NCBI RefSeq assembly: GCF_900102515.1
Contig: NZ_FMVS01000002.1
Location: 186,001 to 250,000, forward strand
Direction of reading: 5' to 3'
DNA: 64,000 nt
DNA from: Butyrivibrio sp. INlla14
GTDB taxonomy: Bacteria > Bacillota > Clostridia > Lachnospirales > Lachnospiraceae
Part shown: positions 28,993 to 36,326 of the stretch, piece after piece
Layout of the letters: every line of letters starts with the position of its first letter
Position numbering within the stretch: the first letter of the stretch is position 1
The notes under the pieces: generated by a model
Database searches by the model: none
What the model was told of the DNA's origin: nothing
The model's input: only the letters and a program-made list of their open reading frames with translations
Position numbers and translations under genes: made by a program

Positions 28993-29199
28993 TCATACCC
29001 CCTGTGGAGTAGCTTTCCTTGCTGCGTTATGTTCGGAGACAATCTTATTCATACAGGGCCAACAAAAAGCTCTTCCATATCCATAAGGGCATTCACATTT
29101 GCAATTCTTTGGATGTGCAAGACTCTCTCTATGTCCTGCTGCTGATGAGCCATGATTCTTTGTTTTACCTGTTCTTCTGTCCACTACTGTTCTTGACAT
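28993..29199 (-). CDS. Small Cys-rich protein of the element
   Basis: 68 residues from ATG 29199 (MSRTVVDRRTGKTKNHGSS) with GGAAAGGA just upstream. Four Cys in CKCECPYGYGRAFCWPC suggest a metal-binding knuckle. No family name can be given. It starts 15 bp after hairpin H2 and ends 4 bp before the repA-like start, so the two are likely co-expressed. Confidence 0.6.
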   Translation of the reverse strand: MSRTVVDRRTGKTKNHGSSAAGHRESLAHPKNCKCECPYGYGRAFCWPCMNKIVSEHNAARKATPQGV

Positions 29200-29213
29200 C
29201 GCATTTCCTTTCC

Positions 29214-29269
29214 GGGCACAAGAAAAGCGCCAAACTGTGGATATACCTTCAGCTTGACGCTTTATGCCC
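29214..29269 (-). terminator. Terminator-like hairpin H2
   Basis: Minus-strand arms GGGCATAAAGCGTCAA and TTGGCGCTTTTCTTGTGCCC pair with small bulges around a loop of about 20 nt. The T-rich TTTTCTT is embedded in the stem base. It separates the DUF5688 gene from the Cys-rich/repA genes and is related in sequence to H3. Confidence 0.5.
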
Positions 29270-29303
29270 ATGGCCATTATTTGTTATTAGTTCATTTCAG
29301 AGA

Positions 29304-30383
29304 TCAAAGTGCTTCTCCGCCTTTGGATTTAGCACCCTTGTCGATGGATTCCTTTTTTGGAATCTTGGCCACTTCCTCCTTCTTTGCCTTAAGATCACCA
29401 AGAAGTGACGCTTTCTCTTCCTTCTCAGGAGCAATCTCATCCCGCTCGGACTGACGTTCCACAAACTTCTCACCAAGCTCAAAGATTTTAGCCTGGGAAT
29501 CATAGTGATAGACGTTATCCGTAAGCTTATCTGCCGGAGAAACCTGCGTGGCGTTTACCTCTTTTACCATGTTTTCCAGATCCTTAAGTCCCATTTTCCC
29601 GTTGTCAGGAACAATGAGAATTTCATGGATACTCGAAGGTAAAATATAGAAGTCACCGCCTGCCTTCTCTGCAGCTTTGTCCATGAAGTCCTGATAAGCA
29701 AGAACACCTGCACCATGAACCTTATCCGGCACAGAAGCTACAAAAATCTGTTCATCCTCAGGTTTTACAGGATAAAGGCCAAGCATTTCTGCCTGTTCAA
29801 CTCCCATCATCTCAGCAAGGACCTCGCCCATGCCCTTGATTTCAAGAGGCTTGATTTGGGGAGCATTCTCCATTGCATCAGCATGAAGCTGTTCAGGAGT
29901 AACCCCCATGGTCTCGATCAGCTGATTTGTAACAAGGATTGATGCCCTGCCTTCATCATCGGAACTGAGAACAAAGCGATATACAACCGCCATGTCCTCC
30001 ATATTCTTATGAGGTACAGTATCCAGTAGGTCCTTGTTTGCCTCCGCAGAAACAACTTCCATTACAAGCTTGTCCTTCATCTTTGAATAGTCAGTTAAAG
30101 AATCAAGATCAAAGTCAGGTCTGTTCTCAATGCCATCGTGGATTGTCTGAACCGCCTTATCTACAACCACACCATAAGGAGTACCGTTCTCTACAGCCTC
30201 ATAAAACTTATCAAGGCCAAGGTTTACACCAACTCTGTCACCCTCAGGCTTTACTGTCATTGCCTCATAATGCTCATTGAGCTTGTTCACAGGATTTACA
30301 GTAATTTCTGCCTCAGAGCCCTGTTCGTAAAGCTTATTCTTCACATCCTCGACAAACTGCTCTTTAAATGATTCATAATCCAT
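29304..30383 (-). CDS. DUF5688 family protein
   Basis: 359 residues, soluble. MDYESFKEQFVEDVKNKLYEQ at the N-terminus, NPVNKLNEHYEAMTVKPEGD and the C-terminal half (DILPSSIHEILIVPDNGKMG-like region) match DUF5688, found widely in Lachnospiraceae elements and phages. Function unknown. It stands alone between two terminator-like hairpins, so it may be its own transcription unit. Confidence 0.8.
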   Translation of the reverse strand: MDYESFKEQFVEDVKNKLYEQGSEAEITVNPVNKLNEHYEAMTVKPEGDRVGVNLGLDKFYEAVENGTPYGVVVDKAVQTIHDGIENRPDFDLDSLTDYSKMKDKLVMEVVSAEANKDLLDTVPHKNMEDMAVVYRFVLSSDDEGRASILVTNQLIETMGVTPEQLHADAMENAPQIKPLEIKGMGEVLAEMMGVEQAEMLGLYPVKPEDEQIFVASVPDKVHGAGVLAYQDFMDKAAEKAGGDFYILPSSIHEILIVPDNGKMGLKDLENMVKEVNATQVSPADKLTDNVYHYDSQAKIFELGEKFVERQSERDEIAPEKEEKASLLGDLKAKKEEVAKIPKKESIDKGAKSKGGEAL

Positions 30384-30442
30384 ATTCTATTGTCCTTTCT
30401 GTTTGCGTTTAGCCTTGGATCGTCATCCTCTGGCTTAGTTAC

Positions 30443-30507
30443 AGGCATAAGAAAAGCGCCAATCCCAAATCTGACGACTCAAATTTGAGCTGACGCTTAA
30501 TCTGCCT
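30443..30507 (-). terminator. Terminator-like hairpin H3
   Basis: Minus-strand TTAAGCGTCA pairs with TTGGCGCTTTTCTTATGCC around a loop that contains the 12-bp palindrome CTCAAATTTGAG (30479-30490). Sixteen bases (AAGAAAAGCGCCAA region) are shared with H2. It lies upstream of the DUF5688 gene. Confidence 0.5.
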
Positions 30508-30616
30508 TTATTCTTTTGCAAAAGAAATGGACTCGGCTTACGGTTACTTGTTTTGTTCCGTTCGCTTTGTCCATTGTAAATATAACACGTCTAAAAAAGC
30601 TTGAAAAGATGCATGG

Positions 30617-30653
30617 CGAGGGAACTTTTGGTACCCGACGAGGGAACTTTTGG
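30617..30653. repeat. Two 15-bp direct repeats (iteron-like)
   Basis: CGAGGGAACTTTTGG occurs at 30617-30631 and 30639-30653, a 22-bp period, i.e. two helical turns. Spacing on one DNA face suggests protein binding, either the RepA-like initiator or a regulator. The region 30384-30666 has no gene. Confidence 0.6.
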
Positions 30654-30666
30654 GCAATATATCATT

Positions 30667-30957
30667 TTAGCCATGCAAAACTGTATTAAAGAAGTCCTTC
30701 CCACTCTCAAGAACAGTCATAATAAGCCCCACTGCTAAATATGAAAGGAAGCCTGCGCCTGAAATAATCGCAAGAATAAATACATTATTCCACTGTGATG
30801 TGATCACAGCCAGTAATACACATATACCAATAAAGTTAAAAAAGATGCCTGCTATACGACAGTAAACCTTGGCTGCTCCATTTGCAACCATGCACAGTGA
30901 TCCAAGAATCACTACCATCAACGCTGCAACAATCTTCGAAAGAATCTTAATCATCAT
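30667..30957 (-). CDS. Small polytopic membrane protein
   Basis: 96 residues from ATG 30957 (MMIKILSKIVAALMVVILGS), chosen because GGGAGG is 7 nt upstream. Three or four hydrophobic segments cover most of the length. No family is recognised. It overlaps the Xre-type regulator gene by 11 bp, so it is co-translated with it. Confidence 0.65.
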   Translation of the reverse strand: MMIKILSKIVAALMVVILGSLCMVANGAAKVYCRIAGIFFNFIGICVLLAVITSQWNNVFILAIISGAGFLSYLAVGLIMTVLESGKDFFNTVLHG

Positions 30958-31231
30958 TGCCAATCCTCCCTTTCTGTTTTTCATTCAATACTTTATATGC
31001 AATAAGACGAAGCACATACTCTGGCATCATTCTCCTGCCAAGTTCCCACTCCTGCATTGTTCTATATGGGACACCAAGCCATGCCGAAAACTCGTTGCGA
31101 CTCATACCGGACTGTTCCCTTATGACTTTAAATGCGTAAGCCATCTTCCTGCGTTCAGCATCGTTATCACTCTTCTCAGGCTTCTCTACTTCTATCTGAA
31201 TACCTTCAACATCATAGATTTCCTTTTCCAT
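30947..31231 (-). CDS. Xre-family helix-turn-helix regulator
   Basis: 94 residues from ATG 31231, with AAAGGGA before it. The HTH is FKVIREQSGMSRNEFSAWLG followed by VPYRTMQEWELGRRMMPEY. The N-terminal extension (EIYDVEGIQIEVEKPEK) is acidic. It heads the leftward element genes and is preceded by an operator-like palindrome, so it probably represses its own operon. Confidence 0.85.
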   Translation of the reverse strand: MEKEIYDVEGIQIEVEKPEKSDNDAERRKMAYAFKVIREQSGMSRNEFSAWLGVPYRTMQEWELGRRMMPEYVLRLIAYKVLNEKQKGRIGNDD

Positions 31232-31246
31232 AGGCAATCCCTTTCC

Positions 31247-31298
31247 ATGTAGTCAATGCGTGTAATTGCAAATTAATTATATGTAGTCAATGACTACA
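31247..31298 (-). promoter_or_regulatory. Operator-like repeats upstream of the Xre regulator
   Basis: A 17-bp palindrome TGTAGTCAATGACTACA (31282-31298) has a perfect 8-bp dyad around one base. ATGTAGTCAATG occurs again as a direct copy at 31247-31258, 34 bp away. Position just upstream of the Xre gene start fits autoregulation. Confidence 0.65.
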
Positions 31299-31370
31299 CG
31301 TCAAGACATAAAAAAATGGCAGACATATTATATGTCCACCACAAAAATGTTATATTTAATCATTTATTTA

Positions 31371-31736
31371 TCAGGAAATGCCATTGTTCTCAATAATACA
31401 TTTCAAAAATGTAATGATTTTCTTCTCATTCTCCATCAAGCTTTTCTTTAATTCAGATTTATTTCTATCATCGTCAATTTGTGGATTCTTTGGCTTTGCC
31501 AAGCATCGTAATAAATCATCATGAATGATCAAGGCATTAACGAGCTCATTATATACCCCAGCCGTATCTGCGCTTAACCCCGAAAGCACCCTTAACAAAT
31601 TGGCTCCGGACATCATTACATCCGTCGTACTTATTCTTGGGTTTCTAACTTTAGCTGCCTCTATTGTATCAAGCTGGCTTGATGACACCCTTATATTTAT
31701 TGTATTACCCTTCTTCTCAATGGATTCTACTCCCAT
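31371..31736 (-). CDS. Small DNA-binding-like protein, unknown family
   Basis: 121 residues. The N-terminus (NTINIRVSSSQLDTIEAAK, then PRISTTDVMMSGANLLRVL) has the beta-strand plus two-helix feel of ribbon-helix-helix proteins, seen in relaxosome and repressor proteins. The rest is helical. GGAGGGGG precedes the ATG. It is the rightmost clear gene of the element and has a palindrome in its promoter region. Confidence 0.6.
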   Translation of the reverse strand: MGVESIEKKGNTINIRVSSSQLDTIEAAKVRNPRISTTDVMMSGANLLRVLSGLSADTAGVYNELVNALIIHDDLLRCLAKPKNPQIDDDRNKSELKKSLMENEKKIITFLKCIIENNGIS

Positions 31737-31784
31737 GAAATCCCCCTCCGTGATTATTATTATCTAAAGTTATATGTATTTACT

Positions 31785-31794
31785 TGTATATACA
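31785..31794 (-). promoter_or_regulatory. Palindrome TGTATATACA upstream of the small DNA-binding-like gene
   Basis: A perfect 10-bp palindrome lies 50 bp before the ATG at 31736, and a related half-site (AAATACATA) follows. This is a candidate operator. Confidence 0.35.
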
Positions 31795-31830
31795 TGTTAT
31801 TACATTTACAAAAATTTGTCAACATTGTAA

Positions 31831-31865
31831 AATAAAGGTCGAAACGCTATATGCTTCGGCCTTTG
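31831..31865. terminator. Hairpin near the right end of the element
   Basis: AAAGGTCGAA pairs with TTCGGCCTTT (one G-T) around an 11-nt loop, with A-rich and T-rich flanks, so it could act on either strand. Confidence 0.45.
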
Positions 31866-31894
31866 TTCTCTCCATCTATGTTGGTTACAATCCA

Positions 31895-31990
31895 TCAGAC
31901 AATATCTGCTGTTTCCGCTTGAGTCTTGGTTATTTCCTCGCCTTCAAAAAGATCATAAATAACGTCCATTTTATATTTTCTCTCAAACAT
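31895..31990 (-). CDS. Possible short peptide gene (31 residues)
   Basis: ATG at 31990 is preceded by AAAGGTAAG and opens a frame MFERKYKMDVIYDLFEGEE ending at TGA. The codon content looks coding-like, but the length and lack of a known family make this weak. It may be the remnant of a longer element gene. Confidence 0.25.
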   Translation of the reverse strand: MFERKYKMDVIYDLFEGEEITKTQAETADIV

Positions 31991-31994
31991 CTCT

Positions 31995-32435
31995 TACCTT
32001 TCCCTTTCAATCAACGCTTACAGTATCAGCCCCAACTGTTTATATACATATAATAAAAAACGAGGTATACATAACTAGTCCGCCACGTAAAAAGAGTCTA
32101 CATCATATAATAAATCCGTAAAAAATAACAGCTCAGCAAAAGCCAAGCTGTTTATCATACATATATAGTGCCATATCGGAGCCGGTTTTTATTGTTACTG
32201 TAAAGGGTGCAAACGAGGTGCAAATCGAATGATAAAGTATTCAAGAAATGCCTTAACTATGGCATTTTGCCACTATAGTCGGTACGCTGCCGTGGCAGAC
32301 AAATAATATCTTAATCATAGTAAAAATCAACTCCTAACTTGCTATTCTTTTCCTTGTTTTTCAGACCTGATTTAAAGGTGCAAACAAGGTGCAAAGCAAA
32401 GCCATTTTCGCATCTCCTTCAAAACTCATATATGT
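31995..32435. other. Gene-free probable right junction of the element
   Basis: No coding region is recognised. A minus-strand hairpin with a T run lies at 32129-32154 (AACAGCTTGGC/GCTGAGCTGTT then ATTTTTT). GGTGCAAA occurs twice in each of two clusters (32208-32226 and 32375-32393). AAATGCC/GGCATTT forms a small hairpin at 32256-32275. These repeats could be integrase arm-type sites or att remnants. The boundary cannot be placed from one end alone. Confidence 0.35.
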
Positions 32436-32651
32436 TCAATAAATTTTCTCTATATCTCCGCTAACTCCATATTCTTCCTTAAACTGAAGCAGGTCTTCTG
32501 AATTTCTGATCAGCATAATTTCTTCAAAAGAACCGGTGTGAATATCTTGAAATCCTGCAACCTGCTCTCCAGTACAGATGCTTGCCTTTATTACAGGCTT
32601 TTTGTTTTCTCTGTTATAGGTTTTCTTAACTGTTTTCTTTTTAAAGAACAT
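32436..32651 (-). CDS. Small conserved Firmicute protein, function unknown
   Basis: 71 residues. KKPVIKASICTGEQVAGFQD followed by HTGSFEEIMLIRNSEDLLQF is a pattern I know from many Clostridia as a short protein of unknown function, sometimes mislabelled aspartate dehydrogenase. No neighbours share its job. It appears to be the first chromosomal gene right of the conjugative element. Confidence 0.65.
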   Translation of the reverse strand: MFFKKKTVKKTYNRENKKPVIKASICTGEQVAGFQDIHTGSFEEIMLIRNSEDLLQFKEEYGVSGDIEKIY

Positions 32652-32720
32652 CTGGCTCCTCCTATCTCATTCCTTCACCGGTGGCTTCCAAGGTTTAGAC
32701 GTAAACAGTCTTCTAAATAC

Positions 32721-33158
32721 CTATAGTTCTTTTACAAATGCTGTCAAATCCGGATGTTCTGTAAAGCCAATATGCTTATAAAATTCATATGCTGGCTGCG
32801 TTCTCTCTGTCATTAGAAAAATAGTATTCAGCCCTTGGGCTTTAATCTTTTCCTCAATCAGTGATAAGAATTTCTTTCCATTTCCTTTATCCTGATAATC
32901 CCTTCGGATACAAAATTCTTCAATGAAATACTCCGTTCCGCCACACCAATGTTTTACTCTTCCTAAAGACATTCCAATTAGCTCATCACCTTCAAATAAA
33001 CCATAGAAAATAGGCTGTCTTACTTCCATCAATTCTCTTATATAATTATCAAGCTGATCATCGTCCCAGTCTTCATTCCAAGGTGGTGCACTAAAGACTG
33101 ATTGAAATAATTCTTTTATCTTCTCCAAATATGTCTCATCTAAATCAAGTACAGTCAT
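32721..33158 (-). CDS. GNAT family N-acetyltransferase
   Basis: 145 residues from ATG 33158, with GAGGAGG upstream. The acetyl-CoA loop is FCIRRDYQDKGNGKKFLSLI and the C-terminal motif is AYEFYKHIGF. SAPPWNEDWDDDQLDNYI resembles aminoglycoside 6'-acetyltransferase-like GNATs, but the substrate cannot be told. It is the first of several resistance-like genes in this stretch. Confidence 0.8.
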   Translation of the reverse strand: MTVLDLDETYLEKIKELFQSVFSAPPWNEDWDDDQLDNYIRELMEVRQPIFYGLFEGDELIGMSLGRVKHWCGGTEYFIEEFCIRRDYQDKGNGKKFLSLIEEKIKAQGLNTIFLMTERTQPAYEFYKHIGFTEHPDLTAFVKEL

Positions 33159-33192
33159 CTTATCTCGTTTTCCTCCTCTGCCCAAATAGGAA

Positions 33193-33447
33193 TTAAATAT
33201 AATCCCCAGTCTCAACAGTTCTTGCAACTTCGCATTCATACACCCATCGGCTCTCATCCAAAACAGGAACATCTAAAACTTCGCCACGAACAGCCTCGTA
33301 GGAGATATCATTCTTAGCACCATCTTTAGCATGCTTAGAGCCAAAATAATCCATGAGCGGAAGCATATCAGTACTAACAAGATTTGCACTGAAAATGCCT
33401 GTTCTCAAAACATTTTTCTTTACTTTCCTATATCTCGCCCCACTCAT
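33193..33447 (-). pseudogene. Flavin-reductase-like fragment
   Basis: 84 residues: FSANLVSTDMLPLMDYFGSK, then VPVLDESRWVYECEVARTVETGDY, resemble the middle of flavin reductase-like FMN-binding proteins. The usual N-terminal 40-50 residues and C-terminal 50-60 residues are absent, so it is probably a broken gene. No ribosome site is visible before its ATG. Confidence 0.6.
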
Positions 33448-33692
33448 GCCGTGGCAGTACTAGCATATCACAGGTTATGTAAAAATAGGTATTTTAAAAA
33501 GCATGAACTTCTACAACTACATTTTGAATCGCAAAAATACAGAATACAACATCTTCCATACTGCATTCTACTTTATAGAAATTTTATTTAATTTTAAAAA
33601 ATGCAATCGCTTTATCGACATATTTTGTTCATTTTAATGGTATGATTGTAATTGGCCCGCACAACTTTTCCAGCCTTAAAAGGAGGTTAGAA
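33448..33692. other. Gene-free AT-rich spacer
   Basis: No gene seen. It begins with TGCCGTGGCAG (33448-33458), an 11-bp sequence also present at 32291-32301 in the element junction region. A promoter for the mini-chemoreceptor gene is expected near 33620-33650 (TATGAT at 33641 on the plus strand). Confidence 0.3.
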
Positions 33693-33977
33693 ATGGATAT
33701 AAAATTGGAAGAAAAAAGTAGAAAAATGTCCCTTAAAATTTTCCTCACCGGTCTTGTTATGATATCTCTTATCCTTATTGGTGGACTGATCACAAGCCTT
33801 TCTGCTATATCCCAGCAGAATGCAGCAAGTTCAGAAGAGACAAGAGCTTCTATGCAGAATCTTTCAGACACCATGGATGTGCTGTCCCAGAAAGCCAGTG
33901 GCCTTAACGATATAGCAAAGGTTCTCGACGAAGAAATGTCCTTCTTCCGTATTGAAGCAGATGCTGCTACAGTATAA
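33693..33977 (+). pseudogene. Chemoreceptor (MCP) with an in-frame internal deletion
   Basis: 94 residues from ATG 33693, with AAAAGGAGG upstream. The start is an MCP N-terminus and first membrane span (SLKIFLTGLVMISLILIGGL). It then jumps straight to the extreme C-terminal end of an MCP signalling domain (ISQQNAASSEETRASMQNLS to GLNDIAKVLDEEMSFFRIE). The sensor domain, second span, HAMP and the signalling hairpin tip that binds CheA/CheW are all absent. A full MCP has 500-700 residues. The frame is intact, so a small membrane peptide may still be made. Confidence 0.75.
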
Positions 33978-34032
33978 TGGATCTAGGGAACGGGAGCAAA
34001 TGGCCTGCTAACTCCGTCCCCACGGTTTGCTG

Positions 34033-34803
34033 TCATCTTAGTAAATAAAAACTTTCAAGCTCAGTTCTCGATTCTGCCAGCGCCTTTTTGGTGCTGGCAT
34101 TTTTGGTTGGAAAGTCAAACATCTTGTATAAATAGCCCTGCTCCCTGGCAAGTTCCCAGCTCTTTGGATATACAAGTTCAAAGGCAAGAGCTATATGGCC
34201 GATTAAATGTTCAGCAGGCGAATCCATGATATCACGATTTACAGCATGATGCTCTCTGACCTGCTCCATGACCTTCTCTGAAACACCTGCATTGAATAAT
34301 ACATCCTCAGTTACGTTGTAAATTTCCTCCATGGGAGTTTCTACATTCACTCTCAGAATATCAACCTTGTCAGCATCTCTTAAGATATTGCAAAAGATAA
34401 GTGTTTTTCCAGAAATGGATTCGTCTATCCTGTACTTATTATGCTGTCTGATAACTGTCTCAAGTTCATTGTCCCATGACCTAAAATCAACATATTCTGT
34501 AATAAGCCCTTCATCACCAAAAAGAAGATCCGCACCAAATTCGGCATGGTCTACCGATTCAGAGTCTATGAAGGTGTTATATCTTTTGACCTGCTCAAAT
34601 CTGCCAATATCATGTAGCATTCCCGACAGCCAAGCAAACTCGATCTCCTCTTCGGTAAGGTTCAGACTCACTGCTATTTTCTCACAATTATCTGCAACTC
34701 TATAAGTATGAGCTATCTTAAGCGCTATCTTAGGATCATTTGGATCATAATTCCTCGTATACGCTGCAAACAGCTCTCTAACTTTTTTTCTGTCTATTTT
34801 CAT
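34033..34803 (-). CDS. HD-domain phosphohydrolase
   Basis: 256 residues. The metal site is seen as HTYRVADNCEKIA (first His) and MLHDIGRFEQ (the HD pair), with later VIRQHNKYR and DADKVDILRV. HD proteins of this type hydrolyse nucleotides or cyclic nucleotides; the substrate is unknown. Its ATG overlaps the stop of the upstream radical SAM gene by 4 bp, so both are in one operon. Confidence 0.85.
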   Translation of the reverse strand: MKIDRKKVRELFAAYTRNYDPNDPKIALKIAHTYRVADNCEKIAVSLNLTEEEIEFAWLSGMLHDIGRFEQVKRYNTFIDSESVDHAEFGADLLFGDEGLITEYVDFRSWDNELETVIRQHNKYRIDESISGKTLIFCNILRDADKVDILRVNVETPMEEIYNVTEDVLFNAGVSEKVMEQVREHHAVNRDIMDSPAEHLIGHIALAFELVYPKSWELAREQGYLYKMFDFPTKNASTKKALAESRTELESFYLLR

Positions 34804-35678
34804 AAATCAAATAACCTCATCTGCTCATATTTTTCTGGTAATTCGTTTATATACTGAAAGCATTCCTCCGGTTTGCAAATGATCTTGTTCTTTTGGCAAA
34901 TTTCATAAAAAGCTTCTGTAAGTTCCTTAGCATTAGGGCTTACAAGGTTATAAGAATTACCATATTTTTTTATATACTTCTCCTTCAGCCCAGGAAAATG
35001 CTTATCAAGTGCCGCATAGTAATACTCGCGATCACCTTCTCTAAGTGTCAGCCCCATTCCGAAATTGATGATTCCTTTTACGCCTGCCTCTGCACATTCA
35101 TTTAAGATTGCTGTTATATTATCCTTGGTATCATTGATATAAGGCAGTATTGGAGATAGCCAAACAACGGTAGGTATCCCTCTTTCCTGCATCTTTTTAA
35201 GTACCTGTATACGGCGTTTTGTGTTACAAACATTAGGCTCAATAATCTTGCATAACTCGTCATCATAGGTTGTAAGCGTGATCTGCACTACACATTTAGC
35301 TCTTTTATTGATTTCATCAAGAAGATCCAGGTCCTGAAGAATGCGATCCGACTTGGTTATAACTGCAGCTCCAAAACCATATTGCAAAATAATCTCAAAA
35401 CACCTTCTCGTCAACCTCAAGTTTTCCTCGCAGTGCATATAAGGGTCGGACATCGAACCTGTACCGATCATACACTTTTTTCTTTTGGATCTTAATGCCG
35501 CATCTAGAAGTTCTGGCGCGTTTTGCTTCACTTCTATATCTTCAAAGGGATGAGTAAACTGATAACATTTACTTCTGCTGTCACAGTAGATGCATCCGTG
35601 ACTGCAGCCGCGATATATGTTCATTCCTGTAAATCCTGAATTCTTCGTCAAAATTCCTTTTGCGCTTACAAAATGCAT
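34800..35678 (-). CDS. Radical SAM protein, SPL-like family
   Basis: 292 residues. The Fe-S cluster motif is RGCSHGCIYCDSRSKCY (CxxxCxxC). GTGSMSDPYMHCEENLRLTRR and ITKSDRILQDLDLLDEI follow the usual pattern of spore photoproduct lyase-like radical SAM proteins (Rv2578c group). Real substrate unknown. It shares an operon with the HD gene downstream and begins 19 bp after the esterase-like gene. Confidence 0.85.
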   Translation of the reverse strand: MHFVSAKGILTKNSGFTGMNIYRGCSHGCIYCDSRSKCYQFTHPFEDIEVKQNAPELLDAALRSKRKKCMIGTGSMSDPYMHCEENLRLTRRCFEIILQYGFGAAVITKSDRILQDLDLLDEINKRAKCVVQITLTTYDDELCKIIEPNVCNTKRRIQVLKKMQERGIPTVVWLSPILPYINDTKDNITAILNECAEAGVKGIINFGMGLTLREGDREYYYAALDKHFPGLKEKYIKKYGNSYNLVSPNAKELTEAFYEICQKNKIICKPEECFQYINELPEKYEQMRLFDL

Positions 35679-35696
35679 ATTTACAAAATCCTCTTT

Positions 35697-36326
35697 TTAG
35701 TTTTTGTTATTCAGAACCCAGGCAAATGCCTTGGCTGTCCTAATGTCAGCATCTTTAAAATGATTACCCTCGTTCCATTCGAGAATGCAGTTTACGCCTT
35801 TCTCTTTTAACATTATCTGAGCTTCCCTTATTCTATCTCCTACAGTCGCCATAATAGGATTACGTGCCTTTTCTTCCCTATCTCCAAGGCTAAGGTAAAC
35901 TGAATCAGTTTTAATTTCATTCTTTTTCATATAATCAACAAATCCCGGAAACCACATGGAAGGGGACGCAGCCGCAACACCTTCAAAAATATCCGTCTGA
36001 TATGCTGCCCACAGGGCAAATAGGCCAGCTAGCGAATAGCCGCCAATGTAATATTTTTTTCCTTTGTCATTGCATAACTTCAAAAGCTCGCAAAGAGTCG
36101 TTGATGCATCTCCTCCAAAGTTCTCTTTTCCAAATACTGCCGGCGCTTCCCAAGGGGAAAGATCATTGTTCCAATTATTTATCCTGACAGCAATCAGGTG
36201 CACGTTCATATCGCAGCTACTAGAGATTGCCGCAAATTCATTTTCGATTTCTTCAAGGTCGTGATCATCAACTGGCTGAATCAGAACAATATTGGAATCT
36301 GCATTACCAAATTCGTATGTTTTCAT
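35697..36326 (-). CDS. Alpha/beta-hydrolase, esterase-like
   Basis: 209 residues from ATG 36326 (MKTYEFGNADSNIVLIQP), preferred over an earlier ATG that would run deep into the upstream gene. The nucleophile elbow is GGYSLAGLFALWAAY, and later SLGDREEKARNP and WNEGNHFKDAD supply the probable Asp and His. The pattern resembles the putative esterase/Fes-like group. It overlaps the end of the ANT(6)-like gene by 23 bp. Confidence 0.75.
   Translation of the reverse strand: MKTYEFGNADSNIVLIQPVDDHDLEEIENEFAAISSSCDMNVHLIAVRINNWNNDLSPWEAPAVFGKENFGGDASTTLCELLKLCNDKGKKYYIGGYSLAGLFALWAAYQTDIFEGVAAASPSMWFPGFVDYMKKNEIKTDSVYLSLGDREEKARNPIMATVGDRIREAQIMLKEKGVNCILEWNEGNHFKDADIRTAKAFAWVLNNKN

Noticed and set aside
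33629..33874. 81-codon minus-strand frame over the mini-chemoreceptor
   Set aside because: It is the reverse-strand shadow of a frame with a strong ribosome site and clear MCP sequence.
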